From assembly GCA_009760855.2 (NCBI GenBank), contig WPIO01000106.1:655001-695000 (forward strand): 40,000 nucleotides of DNA, written 5' to 3'. The position numbers were made by a program, and so were the translations under genes. Below the pieces are notes generated by a model, which was not told the DNA's origin, did not search any database, and saw only the letters and a program-made list of their open reading frames with translations. Source of the DNA: Cristatella mucedo (taxonomy: Eukaryota > Bryozoa > Phylactolaemata > Cristatellidae). Of this stretch, positions 28,783-38,714 are shown one piece after another; within the stretch, counting starts at the first letter, position 1, and every line of letters begins with the position of its first letter.

Positions 28783-29091
28783 TATGCCTGGGTGTTTTCT
28801 TGGTGCATGGGGCGATACATGGGGCTCCCTGAACACCTTTTTCTCCACTCTTTCGCCTTCTGTCACTTACCCCTGCACACTTTCCTTCGTCAAAGGACTA
28901 AACTACGTCTCGTTGGCTCAGAGGAGAAGTCGAAGTCAAACGACGTCATCAAACGACGTCATGCCGAGGACCGACATTTTCCTGATCAGATATCCCATCC
29001 CGGTTGCTTATTTGCTGAATTCGTGACTTCAATGCTGGCCAGCGAAGTTTGACTGATGACCACGATCGCTTATCGCTAGATGAAACTAGGT

Positions 29092-29170
29092 TAATGATAA
29101 TAATATAATAATAATAAATTTGCACTGCATCCTCAGAGAGAACATAATCTCTTTGTAGGCACTGTACAGA
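29092..29170 (-). mobile_element. LINE 3' tail (minus strand)
   Basis: The plus strand reads AATAATAATAAATTTGCACT, then TCAGAGAGAACATAATCTCT and TTGTAGGCACTGTACAGATG, the reverse complement of a family 1-like tail with (ATT)n. Confidence 0.65.
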
Positions 29171-29261
29171 TGCTGTAGGTTAAAAGACCGATGGGTGTAG
29201 ATGTGCAAGTCCAAGTGGCCGGAAAGATTAACCGTTGTTATATATTACAAACGTTTGAGAA

Positions 29262-29640
29262 TATAATAATAACAAAATTGCATCAGGTAAAGCGCCATCT
29301 GAAAACTCAAATCTTGTTCTAGACACTTTACATTTGCTACACAGGAAGCACGATCGACTGGTTAGTGGTAGCATGCTAAATAAACAACAGGGGACAATAA
29401 ACGACAATAAATAACATGGTTAAGGGTGGCACGCACAGGGTCAGCATGCAAGTTTGGTTAGTGGCAGCATGCACAGTGTCAGCACGCATAAGCGCGTAAA
29501 GGACGAATCGCAGGGACCCAGTGCATGCTGTGATAGATGTGTTTTTAGTTTCTTTTTATATGTTGACTAGTCACAAGATGTTGTGACGTAAGTCGGGAGT
29601 GAGCTTCAGGCTTTGGGAGCATGCGAACTAAAGGCACATA
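29262..29640 (-). mobile_element. LINE family 1, 3' end
   Basis: It is the reverse complement of the 445-835 3' UTR: an (ATT)n-like start, GCGCCATCTGAAAACTCAAA, the CATGC repeats (GTTAGTGGCAGCATGCACAG), GGACGAATCGCAGGGACCCA and the C-terminal codon region ending near GCTTTGGGAGCATGCGAACT. Decay is moderate. Confidence 0.8.
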
Positions 29641-29787
29641 TAGTGCAATGAGCTACTACAGCTTGTGTGCTGTAGAACGGATGAAGCATTGCTCTTCGGC
29701 ATCGCTTCCTGGCTTGCACTTTTATTTTCTCAGTCCGATTCAAAGGTGCTTAAAGGCAGCATGCTGTGATACCGTTAAAAAATACTT

Positions 29788-29954
29788 GCTGATTTAACAG
29801 CCTCTTTTGTATAGCGACAGAAGAGCCTTTACAGCTATCACCACCACTTGCAGCATCAATGAAGGATCGCCCACTGCAGGATTCGAACCCACGACTTCTG
29901 GAACAAGGTCGTGAAAAGCAACCGCCTTACCTAGTGCGTGCCATCACGGCTCAC
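29788..29954 (-). mobile_element. SINE family S1 copy
   Basis: The minus strand reads GTGAGCCGTGATGGCACGCA, then AGGTAAGGCGGTTGCTTTTC, and box B GGTTCGAATCC with GGGCGATCCTT. The S1 body ends in ACAAAAGAGGCTGTTAAATC. It is near full length. The variable-arm hairpin is disturbed (CTTGTTCCAGAAG). Confidence 0.85.
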
Positions 29955-30587
29955 TCACTACCGTTCCATCACAAGTTCACATAACAGAAAGTTCTAATCG
30001 CAAACTGTCTTAACCTCACACGGGAGCATTATTAATGCCTCTCCTAGGTTATGATTTTGATATCCTGCAACTTCACCAGCTTTAATTTGCAATCATTTGT
30101 TCGATCTAGGAAGTAGCTTTACAGAGGGCTTTAACTAGTACTTCAATCTGAAAGTGACTTACGGTTTGGTCATCGATTTCCCTCGCTATACTAAGTTACA
30201 TGTTCGTGGCGGTCGTAGACCTCACTCTTCGGGATCTATGTCGAACAATGTGGCGACAATGCTGCTAGTGCAGCCACGTCTGCAGCACGGGTTTTCGGGC
30301 AAACAACACTGACTCCAATGAAATGCATCAGTCGCCAAGTCCCTTCGAGGCCGGGGGCAGGTATGGCGAGTCCTTACTAAACCTTGAAAGAGAGGAGATA
30401 CGCTTTTAGCTATTCCTTAAAAATGCAGTAGTGTCGAGACCCTCCTTCCGTTTTGAGACGAACATTTTTGTGTTGAGAAAGCCAAATTAGCGACACGACT
30501 GAGCAGTGCTGGCGGCGGATGTCGCGTTGGCTGACCGTTGGCCGGGTACGAGCTAACGAATCGAGCTGGAGATAAGGTAAGCAAATA
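29955..30587. other. Intergenic DNA, nothing recognised
   Basis: No gene, RNA or repeat is recognised in this interval. Confidence 0.3.
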
Positions 30588-30750
30588 GTGAGCCGTGATG
30601 GCACACTAGGTAAGGTGGTTGCTTTTCACGACCTCGGTCCCGAGGTCGTGGGTTCGAATCCTGCGGTGGGTGATTCTTTATTGCCCCTGCAAGGGTGGTG
30701 ATAGCCGTAAAGGCTCTTCTGTCGCTATAAAAAGAGGCTGTTAAATCATC
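30588..30750 (+). mobile_element. SINE family S1, best-preserved copy
   Basis: It starts GTGAGCCGTGATGGCACACT, then AGGTAAGGTGGTTGC. The variable-arm-like CCTCGGTCCCGAGG is perfectly self-complementary. Box B GGTTCGAATCC lies at 30,651-30,661. The body is GCCCCTGCAAGGGTGGTGAT, AGCCGTAAAGGCTCTTCTGT and AAAAAGAGGCTGTTAAATCA. Both RNA polymerase III promoter boxes look intact, so this copy could in principle be transcribed. Confidence 0.88.
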
Positions 30751-32109
30751 TAGTATTCCATTTAAGAGTAAGGTAGGGTAAGTTAAGATAAGCAACGGTA
30801 CGCTAAGTAATTGAGCCGGAGCTTGAGTCGCTCTGATGAGTCGACAGATGCCATTGCCTGACCTTTACTCACCATAGGAATAGAATGCACGACCTACGAA
30901 AGGTTTCGGTCAGAAGTCAGGCAGGGTCGAGCGACCAGAGTCAGCATGCACGGGGGGGGGGGGTCGTGCGTGCCTGAGGAATACGTTATATTCCCTGCTA
31001 GATATAGTGCAAAGGCAATCATAAAAATCTCTTGACATCCAATCCACATGCTAAGTGCACTTCAAGTGAAACGAGTAGAGCAGCTTTCGTCCAGAGAATT
31101 CTCTAGAAACCGGGCTGTCGACGTGTGATCAGTCTCGACTTGGCTCAAGAGTACGTTTGCGAATACGAAATTCCGAAGCGATCTGAAACAAATTTCTTCA
31201 AGCAGCTTGTAGCTCCTTTGTGCCTTTTGTACCATTTGTTCAAGTGCCTAGAGTATTAGTTGCCTCCCTAGCGACACGTTCTATTCTCCCCAACGGCAAC
31301 TGCAATCGATGTACATTTTCAAGTGCATCCGTGCTGTATTATAATAACATACCGCTTGGGTACGTTGCGGCCATCAGTAGCCAAGACTTGAAGCTGTGCT
31401 TGAAAAGCTGGGGAAAGGAATCGTAATAGCTCCAGGTCGACAAACCGGAAGTTTCAGGATCATTTCCTACTTCAGGCGAACTTTTACCGAGCTCCGTCCT
31501 CTGGCAGACGGCATTCGGTCATTCTATATTTTTGTAATTTCATAGACACGAGTATGTTCCGTGCTAGTACTCTGGACCCACGTAGCCCAGAACATCCGGC
31601 TGCTTTACTAATCTCCGTTGCTAGCATGACTCATATCTTGTATGATTGCTTCAATTATTCAAGCGGTTTACTCTTCCCTTTCTCACTCACTCACTCACAA
31701 CACCACGACACTCACACTTTAATGACAGTACGCTTCATTGAGCACTCGCCTTTCAAAAGCCACGGGTCGATGCACTTGGTCGAGTCACAAGTGGTGCTTC
31801 GGTCGGCCAGCGGGTGTCAGTGTCAGCACGTGTCGTCGCAGAGCGGCGGCCGTCTGGCTGCAGTCCAGCTGCTCTCGCGTTACTCATCCTCCTCATCCTC
31901 ATCTGTCTCTCTCGAGTTGCTCTGCTCTCCTGAGAGCAGCCGTGCTCTGCAGCTGCCTTCTCGGCAGCACGAGTGACTGGTCACCGAGCTGGTGCTAATT
32001 AGAGCACTTTGCACGCTCAAGCTTGAGCGCTGCTCCTGCTGAGCTCGTGACGAGTCACTTGTGCTGCTCAATCAGCGACTACTGAGCAGCAGCTGCAGCC
32101 ACCGCTGCC
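30751..32109. other. Intergenic DNA, nothing firmly recognised
   Basis: It contains a G10 run at 30,953-30,962 and a TCAC run near 31,683-31,695. The 31,880-32,090 segment is rich in short inverted pieces (GAGTGACTGGTCACCGAG, GCTCAAGCTTGAGC). A minus frame (32,071-31,880) ends in an acidic D-E-D-E-E-D-E before a stop. I cannot support it as a gene. Confidence 0.35.
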
Positions 32110-32330
32110 GGCTGCACTGTCTATACATACATATACTGCTGCCTGTTGCGTACACACATGTGCATTGCTCATGCGTGGGCTTCACAGAGCTACACTACAC
32201 ACAGTCGATACTGTTGGCTGCACTGCCTGTAAGCTGCTGGTTGGCATCAAGTTCATCGAACATACAGCAAACGAGTATGTACCGTGCCTAGAAAGAGATT
32301 TACTTCCCTTAGGGTGCTATACATACACAT
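32110..32330 (+). mobile_element. LINE-like 3' UTR and tail
   Basis: The terminal part reads GTGCCTAGAAAGAGATTTAC, then TTCCCTTAGGGTGCTATACA, a clear variant of the family 1 tail. The upstream limit is uncertain. Confidence 0.55.
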
Positions 32331-33139
32331 CGTCCCATACACAGCATCCTCAGATCGTTCAGCCTAGCCTACGGCTCTTCAGCACTTCCGACATAAAGTC
32401 GTGCACAGCAAGTAACGTAGGCACGCCCACCCTCCCTTTCCCACTGCTTAAGAGTATCGGCTCAACAGAAAGCAGGAAGAGAGTAAGGTGCAAGTATCAC
32501 GCGATATTATTATTATCGTCGCAGCTACAGTCGGAGTTATTTCAATTCAGCCAGTGAAACCTATCGAGCCGCCAGGCTTTTGGCAAGGCGAATGGTACCA
32601 TAACGACAGGGACTGCAGGCGATCGCAGACAACTTGGCAATAGCAATCTGGCAAGGCACTGACCTCGTCGTTAAGTACGGACCCAAACGCATAGACGTGA
32701 GCCGACGCTCAGCTCCTCACGACATGCAAATTGTCCTCGGACTGCTCAGCGCTTCCGGCATTTAGTCATGGCGGCGCTGCAAGTCACGAAAGCCTACCCT
32801 CCTTCTCCCTCTGCGTAGAGCATCGGCTCAACGGGAAGAGAGCAAGCATCATCACACGACTTTTCCTCGGCCACAGTCTGGTCGACTCAGAAATCGAAAT
32901 CGCTTATGCAATAAGCACAGCAAGCACGACAAGCTGACATCGGCCGCCATGCTTTTATTGAGGGCTTCACGTCCTGTCACTAGTGGACGCATGCATGCAA
33001 CCATGCAGAGCAGACGCTTTTTTTTAACCCGGCAAGTTCACGTGCCGCTCACGGTCAAGTGCTCCGCCGCCGGGAGGGAGGGAGAGAGGGCGCTGCCGCT
33101 CAGCAGAAAACAGGGCACGGAGCCACAGAGGCCGTCAAA
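32331..33139. other. Unrecognised DNA downstream of the minus-strand gene
   Basis: No gene is recognised. Two roughly similar blocks (CAGCxCTTCCGxCATxxAGTC near 32,380 and 32,747, each followed by ACCCTCC and GCATCGGCTCAAC-like text) suggest an old local duplication. A minus-strand AATAAA (plus TTTATT, 32,954-32,959) might be a polyadenylation signal for the gene ending at 33,631, about 670 bases away. Confidence 0.3.
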
Positions 33140-33235
33140 ACTCGCAAAAGCGCCAAGCGGCATCCGCACCAGAGGTGCCTCTGTGGCCGTAACAAAATAT
33201 AATAAATTAACCCGCTTGCTCTACCGAGCACCCGT
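33140..33235 (-). mobile_element. tRNA-derived fragment
   Basis: The minus strand carries GGGTGCTCGGTAGAGCAAGC (box A-like, GGTAGAGC) and about 55 bases later GGTGCGGATGCCGCT (decayed box B). The opposite strand reads P-S-G-I-R-T-R-G-A, the usual shadow of a box B in reverse. It is a SINE or tRNA pseudogene. It differs from S1. Confidence 0.4.
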
Positions 33236-33386
33236 CCCGACAGATGATTGGTGGGCGAGGCCGCAGCCTTCACTGCAGCAGAGGCGCCTGCGTCGGCCTC
33301 TGAACGCGATGCTGCTCACGGCCGGTGGCAGATGTCGAAGTGGTCCGCTGCACGAACGGCAGTGCCACTTGCTCTTGCCCCAGAGA

Positions 33387-33445
33387 AAAAGAGAGAGAGG
33401 GAGCAAAAGAAGAGAGAGAGAGACAGCAAATGAAGAGAGAGATAG
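33387..33445. repeat. Purine-rich GAGAG tract
   Basis: An imperfect GA-rich microsatellite with AAAG and CAG interruptions. Confidence 0.8.
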
Positions 33446-33630
33446 TGCTCAGTGAGGGAATTGCGCTGCAGCGCACGTGCCTGGGCCTAACCAGGCAGCC
33501 CCGGTGCCCAATCAGGCGACCGTGAGCACTCGCTCCGTCGACGAGACCCTGACCCATCGGAGCAGTTGGAGGCGACCTGCTCGCCCCTGCCAGCACACCA
33601 GCAACAGCAGTGGCGATGACGGCGAGGAGC

Positions 33631-33840
33631 TCAGGCTATCTTGAACGCGTCGTAGTGCGCCGAGAGCTCGACGACAGCCGAGTCATCGTCCAGCTCACTG
33701 AGGCGCACCTCGCCCGTCTGAATGTCGCGCACGGCCGACCACTGCTGGGCGGCCGCGTAGGGCAGCCCGTGCTCGCAGGCAACGTCCATCAGACTGACGT
33801 AGCACTCGTCGCGATTGAGCAAGCCGGCTATGATGTACGG
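33631..33840 (-). CDS. Candidate terminal exon of an unrecognised gene
   Basis: On the minus strand a CCGTCTTTCAG-like acceptor (CAG = plus 33,841-33,843, preceded by a pyrimidine-rich stretch) is followed by 69 sense codons and TGA (33,633-33,631), entering in phase 0. The peptide begins P-Y-I-I-A-G-L-L-N-R-D-E and ends V-V-E-L-S-A-H-Y-D-A-F-K-I-A. It is balanced in composition, acidic and free of repeats, unlike the artefact frames elsewhere. It is phase-compatible with the candidate exon at 35,298-35,215. I do not recognise the family. The segment Y-A-A-A-Q-Q through Y-D-A-F-K-I-A loosely resembles the late equatorial domain of group II chaperonins, but such a protein should continue further, so this is weak. 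It could also be an exon of something else or an old pseudogene. Confidence 0.45.
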   Translation of the reverse strand, partial: PYIIAGLLNRDECYVSLMDVACEHGLPYAAAQQWSAVRDIQTGEVRLSELDDDSAVVELSAHYDAFKIA

Positions 33841-34423
33841 CTGAAAGACGGATCGGAGGGCGCGAGGCGAGCAAGCGATCGAGCACGCCCCCTGCTGTCC
33901 ATCGCCTGGCGACGGCAGACACAGCGAGCAGCCAACCAAGCATGCAGAGCTGCTGCCACCATTTTGAGCTAGAGACCAAGGCCGCTTCGATTGAAGTGAC
34001 TTGCACCTGGAAGTAGCGGCCGGCATCCGAGGAAAAAGGCCCCACGCAAGCTGTCAAAGTGCTTTACCCGTTCAAATGAGTCAGTGTGACCGTCTGCCTA
34101 TGCTTTCGAGGTGGAAGGACCATATGATCGATCACCTTACAATGACACCACCACCTCCTCACCATCTTGGCCAGCGCTCCGATATCTCTTGGGGGGGGGG
34201 GGGTTACAGGGACACATAAATTTGGCTGACCGTCCGGCTACGTTCGCAAAAAGGAAACGGTGCCTTTTTTCGACGGCCTTTATTTGAGAAGGACTCTCCT
34301 ACCTCAAACTGAGCATTTTGAGGCAGCGCCTTTCTGAGGCTTTTGTGAGCACTTGCACGGCCGCTCTGCTGTGCCATCCCCTACCCCCCTCCCCCGTCGG
34401 TCGGTCTCAGCTTCATCTGGGCA

Positions 34424-34454
34424 CAGCAGGTCGAGCGACTGCTCGACCTGCTGC
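34424..34454. repeat. Perfect inverted repeat, 13-bp arms
   Basis: CAGCAGGTCGAGC, a short GACT spacer, then GCTCGACCTGCTG. A similar GCAGCTCGAGCGACTGCTCC lies 90 bases downstream, showing local duplication of the arm. It lies within the proposed last intron of the minus-strand gene. Confidence 0.92.
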
Positions 34455-34789
34455 TTCATCTGGTCTTCATCTTCATCTTCATGCTGCTCTTCAGCTGCTG
34501 CTGTTCATCTGGGCACAGCAGCAGCTCGAGCGACTGCTCCTGCTCCTCTGCCGGGTGTGGCTGCTGCTGCTGCATGCCGCCTCAGTCCAGTGTGAGGCTG
34601 TCACATCCCCAGAGGATAGGCACAGTCACGCTCGGCAAACACAACAACAACGACAAACGACGCCAGCATCACACTTAGTGCAGACGACCGTTGCACGAAT
34701 CCACGACGGCACAGCCATCGGCCAGGCCGACGTTGCTCACAAGTTTCATTTCGCTCTGCTAGCCCAGCGCTGAGGTCATAGGGCAGATC

Positions 34790-34920
34790 TAATCGACCGA
34801 CTCGGCGTCGGTCGTCTGAATTTGGCTCGACGGGCATCGATAAGAGCTCGAGCGTGCGCAGCAAAGGGCAAAACAGCCACTGCCGTGGCTGTCACCGTCA
34901 AGGAGTCACTATGGGCGCGT
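34790..34920 (-). CDS. Weak candidate exon-like block
   Basis: After a minus-strand acceptor-like CTTGCCACCTGTAG (TAG = plus 34,923-34,921), one frame stays open for about 45 codons and includes V-A-V-L-P-F-A-A-H-A-R-A-L-I-D. The pattern A-x-x-V-L-P followed ten residues later by D recalls group II chaperonins. Its incoming phase does not match the neighbouring candidate exon directly, and I see no good donor site. I therefore give it little weight. Confidence 0.15.
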
Positions 34921-35214
34921 CTACAGGTGGCAAGCGTGTGTCACACAGCAAGGATGCTCGTCAAGACAAAGCGGTCGGTCAGTCGTCGCCATTTAAGTTT
35001 ATGTGCACATGAACTGACACGTCTTTTGTCATGTGCATGCGCACCTATGTGCGCACTCTCGCGCCCATGTGCACATGGGCGCTCGCGCAGGCATCTAGGC
35101 ATTTTGCGATATTGCGGCCACACGTCCACCGGAGAGTTTAGATAGAGCAAGATAAGAAAGGTCATGGTGCACGCGTGCCCACGAGTGTGCACCACGCGGC
35201 TTCCACCCTCGTAC

Positions 35215-35298
35215 CTCTGTGTGCACTTGCTGCATGTGCCCATACAAGCACACACCGCATCCATGGTCCAAAACAGGGGCCAGTCGGTCAAAGGGGGG
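35215..35298 (-). CDS. Candidate internal exon, 84 nt
   Basis: The minus-strand acceptor is CCGGTTTTTTGTGGCAG (CAG = plus 35,301-35,299) and the donor is ACAGAG followed by GTACGAG (GT = plus 35,214-35,213). The 28-codon phase 0 frame reads F-D-R-L-A-P-V-L-D-H and H-M-Q-Q-V-H-T-E. Both ends are phase 0, matching the preceding block (35,568-35,454) and the terminal exon. The product is not recognised. The short length means chance cannot be excluded. Confidence 0.33.
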
Positions 35299-35453
35299 CT
35301 GCCACAAAAAACCGGAGCTCTAGAAATGCCCCGAAAAGGCGTGCGCAAGCCAATGGCCCACTCTCGGCTCCGGGACGACGTCATACAGGAGACATGCAAC
35401 CAGCAGACCCCCGAACGCTGCTACAGATGCAACTGCTGCAATATCAAGCCTAC

Positions 35454-35568
35454 CTTTTCCAAGCCTTCCACTGCGACCTCGAGTGACATACCGCCACCGG
35501 GAATGATGCTGAAAGTCTTTTTCTGCAACGATAGTATCTCAGCAGCTGACGACACATGTGCAGCAAGT
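35454..35568 (-). CDS. Candidate internal exon with P-G-G-G motif, 115 nt
   Basis: The minus-strand acceptor is CCTCAAACGTCCAG behind a C/T-rich tract. The donor is GAAAAG followed by GTAGGC (plus 35,453-35,448). The block begins with one base completing a codon and then carries 38 codons, including A-A-E-I-L-S-L-Q-K-K-T-F, I-I-P-G-G-G-M-S-L-E and V-E-G-L-E-K. P-G-G-G followed by a helix is found in TCP-1/cpn60 chaperonins and BBS-type relatives, but also in many other proteins. The incoming phase fits the donor of the 39,783-39,610 block, and the outgoing phase 0 fits the next one. An alternative donor (GGCGGTATGT) lies inside it. Confidence 0.38.
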
Positions 35569-35909
35569 CTGGACGTTTGAGGTACTGGGGGGATAACTGA
35601 GAGGGGGGCCACAGGGGCCAGGTCACGTGACCTATGGGAAGCTTGCCCAGAAAAATATAAAAGCGATTGGCAAAATGTCCTTTCGTGGTCACAAGCTAAA
35701 ACTTCATCGGAAGGAAACCAAAAGTGAAAAAATGCAAAAGCAAGAAAGGGCCAACCTTTGACCAATAGTAAGAGAGGACACAAGAACATAAATGTGAACG
35801 GCAAAATGCACTATCACGGTTGACAGCTAAAATTTCACGATTGGAAAAAGACTGAAAGTGAGAAATTAACACAAGTGAGTAAGGACTAAGCTTCACTAGC
35901 AAAGGATCC

Positions 35910-36037
35910 GGAACGAGACAGAGAGACAGAGGGAGAGAGAGAGAGAGAGAGAGACAGAGACAGAGAGATGAGACAGAGAGATGAGAGAGAGAAGAGAGAA
36001 GAGAGAGAGAGAGAGAGAAGAGACAGACAGACAGACA
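35910..36037. repeat. (GA)n purine tract with ACAG interruptions
   Basis: About 125 bases of GA dinucleotides contain GACAGA, GATGAGA and (GACA)n interruptions. It lies in the proposed large intron of the minus-strand gene. One strand is almost entirely purine. Confidence 0.93.
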
Positions 36038-36239
36038 AAGCTTAGTATAGACTATCTGTGCTCACCTATCGCGGACATCAATGAAAAAAGTAAGGAAAGC
36101 CAGTCGGCACTGCCGACACTCAACAAAAACCGCGATTTTCGACAAACTCGGCAACATTAACTATTTCTTCCTTTTACAAAGCTTTTGCTAAATTGAGAGG
36201 AAATAAGTGAATAGTCCTTTGTTTGCCCATGTGTGCTTG

Positions 36240-36311
36240 CTCATGTTATCACTAACCATTTAATATGCTTCCTTTCCAGCACATGTAAAATGCCTAGAAT
36301 GAGATTTGGTT
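36240..36311 (+). mobile_element. LINE tail fragment preceding a second LINE body
   Basis: ATCACTAACCATTTAATATG, then CACATGTAAAATGCCTAGAA and TGAGATTTGGTTCAC, is a partial family 1 3' UTR and tail. It is cut off where the next copy's coding sequence starts, without an (ATT)n run. Confidence 0.6.
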
Positions 36312-36868
36312 CACTTCATTCTTTGGCTCCAGCCTATCTCTCAGATCTACTCCCCCACCAGGCCAAGCATCGTACCACTCGCTCTTCGGAATCAAACAGT
36401 CTAGAAATACCTCGTACAAACCTCATATCCTTTGGAGACCGTGCATTTAGTTCGTATGCTCCCAAAGCCTAGAACTCCCACCCGACTTGCGTCAGAACAT
36501 CCCCTGTCTTGACCACATTTAAAAAGAACTTAAAAACACCTATTTAGGACAGCAGCATTTAGTGGGTCCCTGTGATTTGTCCTTCATGTACTTATGCGTG
36601 CTGACACTGTGCATGCTGCCACTAACCACACATGCATGCTGACCATGTGCATGTCACCCCTAACCATGTTATTCATGTTGTTTATCAAGCATGATATCAC
36701 TCACCCATTCAATCGCGGTTCCCTTCGCAGCAAATGTAAAGCGCCTAGAAAGAAATTTGAGTTCTCTGAGGGCGCTTTATCAAGTGTGTTTATTTTATCT
36801 TTGTTCGTGTTTATTATGTTTATTATATGCTTATTTTATCTTTATCAAGTGTGTATTATTATTATAAT
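36312..36868 (+). mobile_element. L2/CR1-like LINE family 1, RT C-terminus to tail
   Basis: It encodes L-H-S-L-A-P-A-Y-L-S-D-L-L, P-R-T-N-L-I-S-F-G-D-R-A-F-S-S-Y-A-P-K and, after one nonsense change, T-C-V-R-T-S-P and T-T-F-K-K-N-L-K. The 3' UTR with CATGC repeats follows. The tail AAAGCGCCTAGAAAGAAATT then GAGGGCGCTTTATCAAGTG is followed by TTTATTTTATCTTTG-type repeats and a second AAGTGTGTATTATTATTAT. It is close in sequence to the 23.7-24.4 kb copy. Confidence 0.88.
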
Positions 36869-36930
36869 TGGTTCCCTTAGGGTACTATATAAATGTCTTT
36901 GTAATAATATTAATAATAATAATAATATGT
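36869..36930 (+). mobile_element. Extra LINE-like tail with (ATA)n
   Basis: GGTTCCCTTAGGGTACTATA, then AATGTCTTTG and AATAATATTAATAATAATAA, is another tail of the same general type placed directly after the preceding one. Confidence 0.5.
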
Positions 36931-37039
36931 ATTACAATGTTGCCCACGGGGTGGGCTCACCAGCTAGGTCAGCAGACATTTGGGGCCACCTTCCAGAGTA
37001 AGTTGGAGCTTCCACGTGATTTTTCAGGGGCATGGGCTA

Positions 37040-37930
37040 GTAAAAATAATAAACAATGTATATAGCACATTCGAACAACTAAATCTCTAATATTTTAAAT
37101 AGGAGTAATACAAAATAAAGGAAGTATACAATTGGTTAGTGATAGCATGCACAATGTAAGCATGCATAGGCACACAGAGGACAATTCACAGATAGAGCAG
37201 AGGCTATAAGGAACAGGTGGCATTTTAGCTTGCTTTTTTTTTTAACTGCCTTCGAGTTACAGGACGGTGTTACATGTCAGTCGGGAATAAGTTCCACGCT
37301 TTCGGTGCTTATGAGCTCAAGGTCAAGGGCACGGTCTCCCAAAAAAATATACGAGACTTGCTATCGGCTCATCAATATGAGTGAGGGGAGAAGGTGCCAC
37401 GATGGGAATACTTATAAAGAAGTACTTTGAGGTAAATAGGATGAAAAATGAGAATGAAGGGAACTACAGGTGAGCGACAGAACCTTGAAGCTAATATGCT
37501 GGTTAATGATGAACCAGTGCAGATCGGTGAGAAGTGCTGCAATGTGGCACCTACTCTGCTCACGGCAGACACGACTGGCGTGGCAGAGTTTAGCGCCAGC
37601 TGTCAGCGTCTTTAATTAATGAACAGGCAGGAAGACCTGCAAGTAGCCAGTTACAGAAGGCTGCACGGATGTCACAAATGCATGGACTAGCTGGGCTGTG
37701 GTATTCTCACCTAAGGGCATCTATTTTGCAATGTTTCATCGGCAGACATGACTGTGGAGCTGATGCAGTCCTCTTGTGAGGGGTCATGTTGGGAGAATAG
37801 ATTTAGTGAATCGGCTAAATGAGTAATGCTATAAATTGGTTTTGATGCCATATAATTTAAGAAAGTTTGCTGGCACCCAAGTGCAAATGTCAGCAATACA
37901 TGCTGCCATAAGGCTGTGAGCAGTGCCTGT
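37040..37930 (-). mobile_element. LINE RT C-terminal half, decayed
   Basis: The minus strand shows blocks A-A-C-I-A-D-I-C-T-W-V-P-A-N-F-L-K-L and L-V-H-A-F-V-T-S. These are followed by L-L-T-D-L-H-W-F, I-S-F-K-V-L-S-L-T-C-S-S-L-H-S and L-G-D-R-A-L-D-L. They fall in the order of the L2/CR1 C-terminal half, separated by frameshifts and stops. The 3' end carries CATGC-type UTR repeats and an A/T-rich tail near 37,040-37,110. It lies in the proposed large intron of the minus-strand gene. Confidence 0.75.
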
Positions 37931-38529
37931 GAAGCCCAGATCAGACGGTAACGATCCCATTCCCAGGCTCAACAAGGACATCAAGGCTCATTTCTGTGCT
38001 CCATTCGGCGTGCACCGGCACAACAGCTAAAGCACCAAAGCAGGCAAAGAGAGCATGCAGCTGCAGCAGAAAAGGAGAAAAAACACGGGAGCACCGCTCC
38101 AGGCTGATAGATGGGATGGGAAAAGTCGGAGGGCAAACTAAAAAAGGCCGACACAATTGCAAGCGTCAATCGACAGTGTAGCAGCCGGCACGGACGACGT
38201 GACTACGCCCATGGATGGGACGCTCGGCAGCCGAGTACCTTTTCCAGGCGCGTTATTTTCGACAGCGCTATCATTTTCCTTTCCCCTCCGGCTCGCTCGT
38301 AGCAGAGGAAGCTGCAAAGATGGCGACGCTCGAGATGGGAGAGAGAGATAGAGCAACAGCAGCACAGTACAAGTCAGGGAAGGCGACTGCATTAGGCACG
38401 GCAGGCAAGGCCGTGTTGCAAGAGCCATGCAACCCAAACCGGGGCCCCTAAACTCCAAGGTGAGAGAGCCCACTACAGCTGCTGCCTGGTCACTCGTGCA
38501 GATAAGGATCCTAGCCCCTGTCTCTCCCC

Positions 38530-38632
38530 CCCCCCTGCAAGGGGTAAGGTGCTTTTGCTACACAAGCCAGATCGTGGGTTCTAGTCCAACGGCCGGCAAT
38601 CTTTTATTAACAATCAAACCCGGATAATACTA
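38530..38632 (+). mobile_element. Possible tRNA-like fragment
   Basis: GCAAGGGGTAAGGTGCTTTT followed by AGATCGTGGGTTCTAGTCCA resembles a box A and box B pair with S1-like spacing, but no S1 body follows. An AT-rich tail (AATTAATTAATTTTTATTAA) comes soon after. Confidence 0.4.
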
Positions 38633-38714
38633 ATTAATTAATTTTTATTAATAGCCCCCCCCCGGAAGTACCGGTGTAGAGGTCAGAGGAGAAGAGGTAA
38701 GAGGCCGGCACTAT

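Noticed and set aside
30588-30661. Functional tRNA gene
   Set aside because: The promoter boxes are intact, but the acceptor stem does not pair convincingly and the same non-tRNA body follows in six copies, so it is a SINE.
31880-32071. Minus-strand frame ending in an acidic tail
   Set aside because: The acidic end comes from a TCC/TCA-type simple repeat. No acceptor or domain is evident upstream.
34601-34864. 87-codon minus frame as an exon
   Set aside because: It is in a different frame from the better candidate there, lacks splice borders and changes to low-complexity valine runs.
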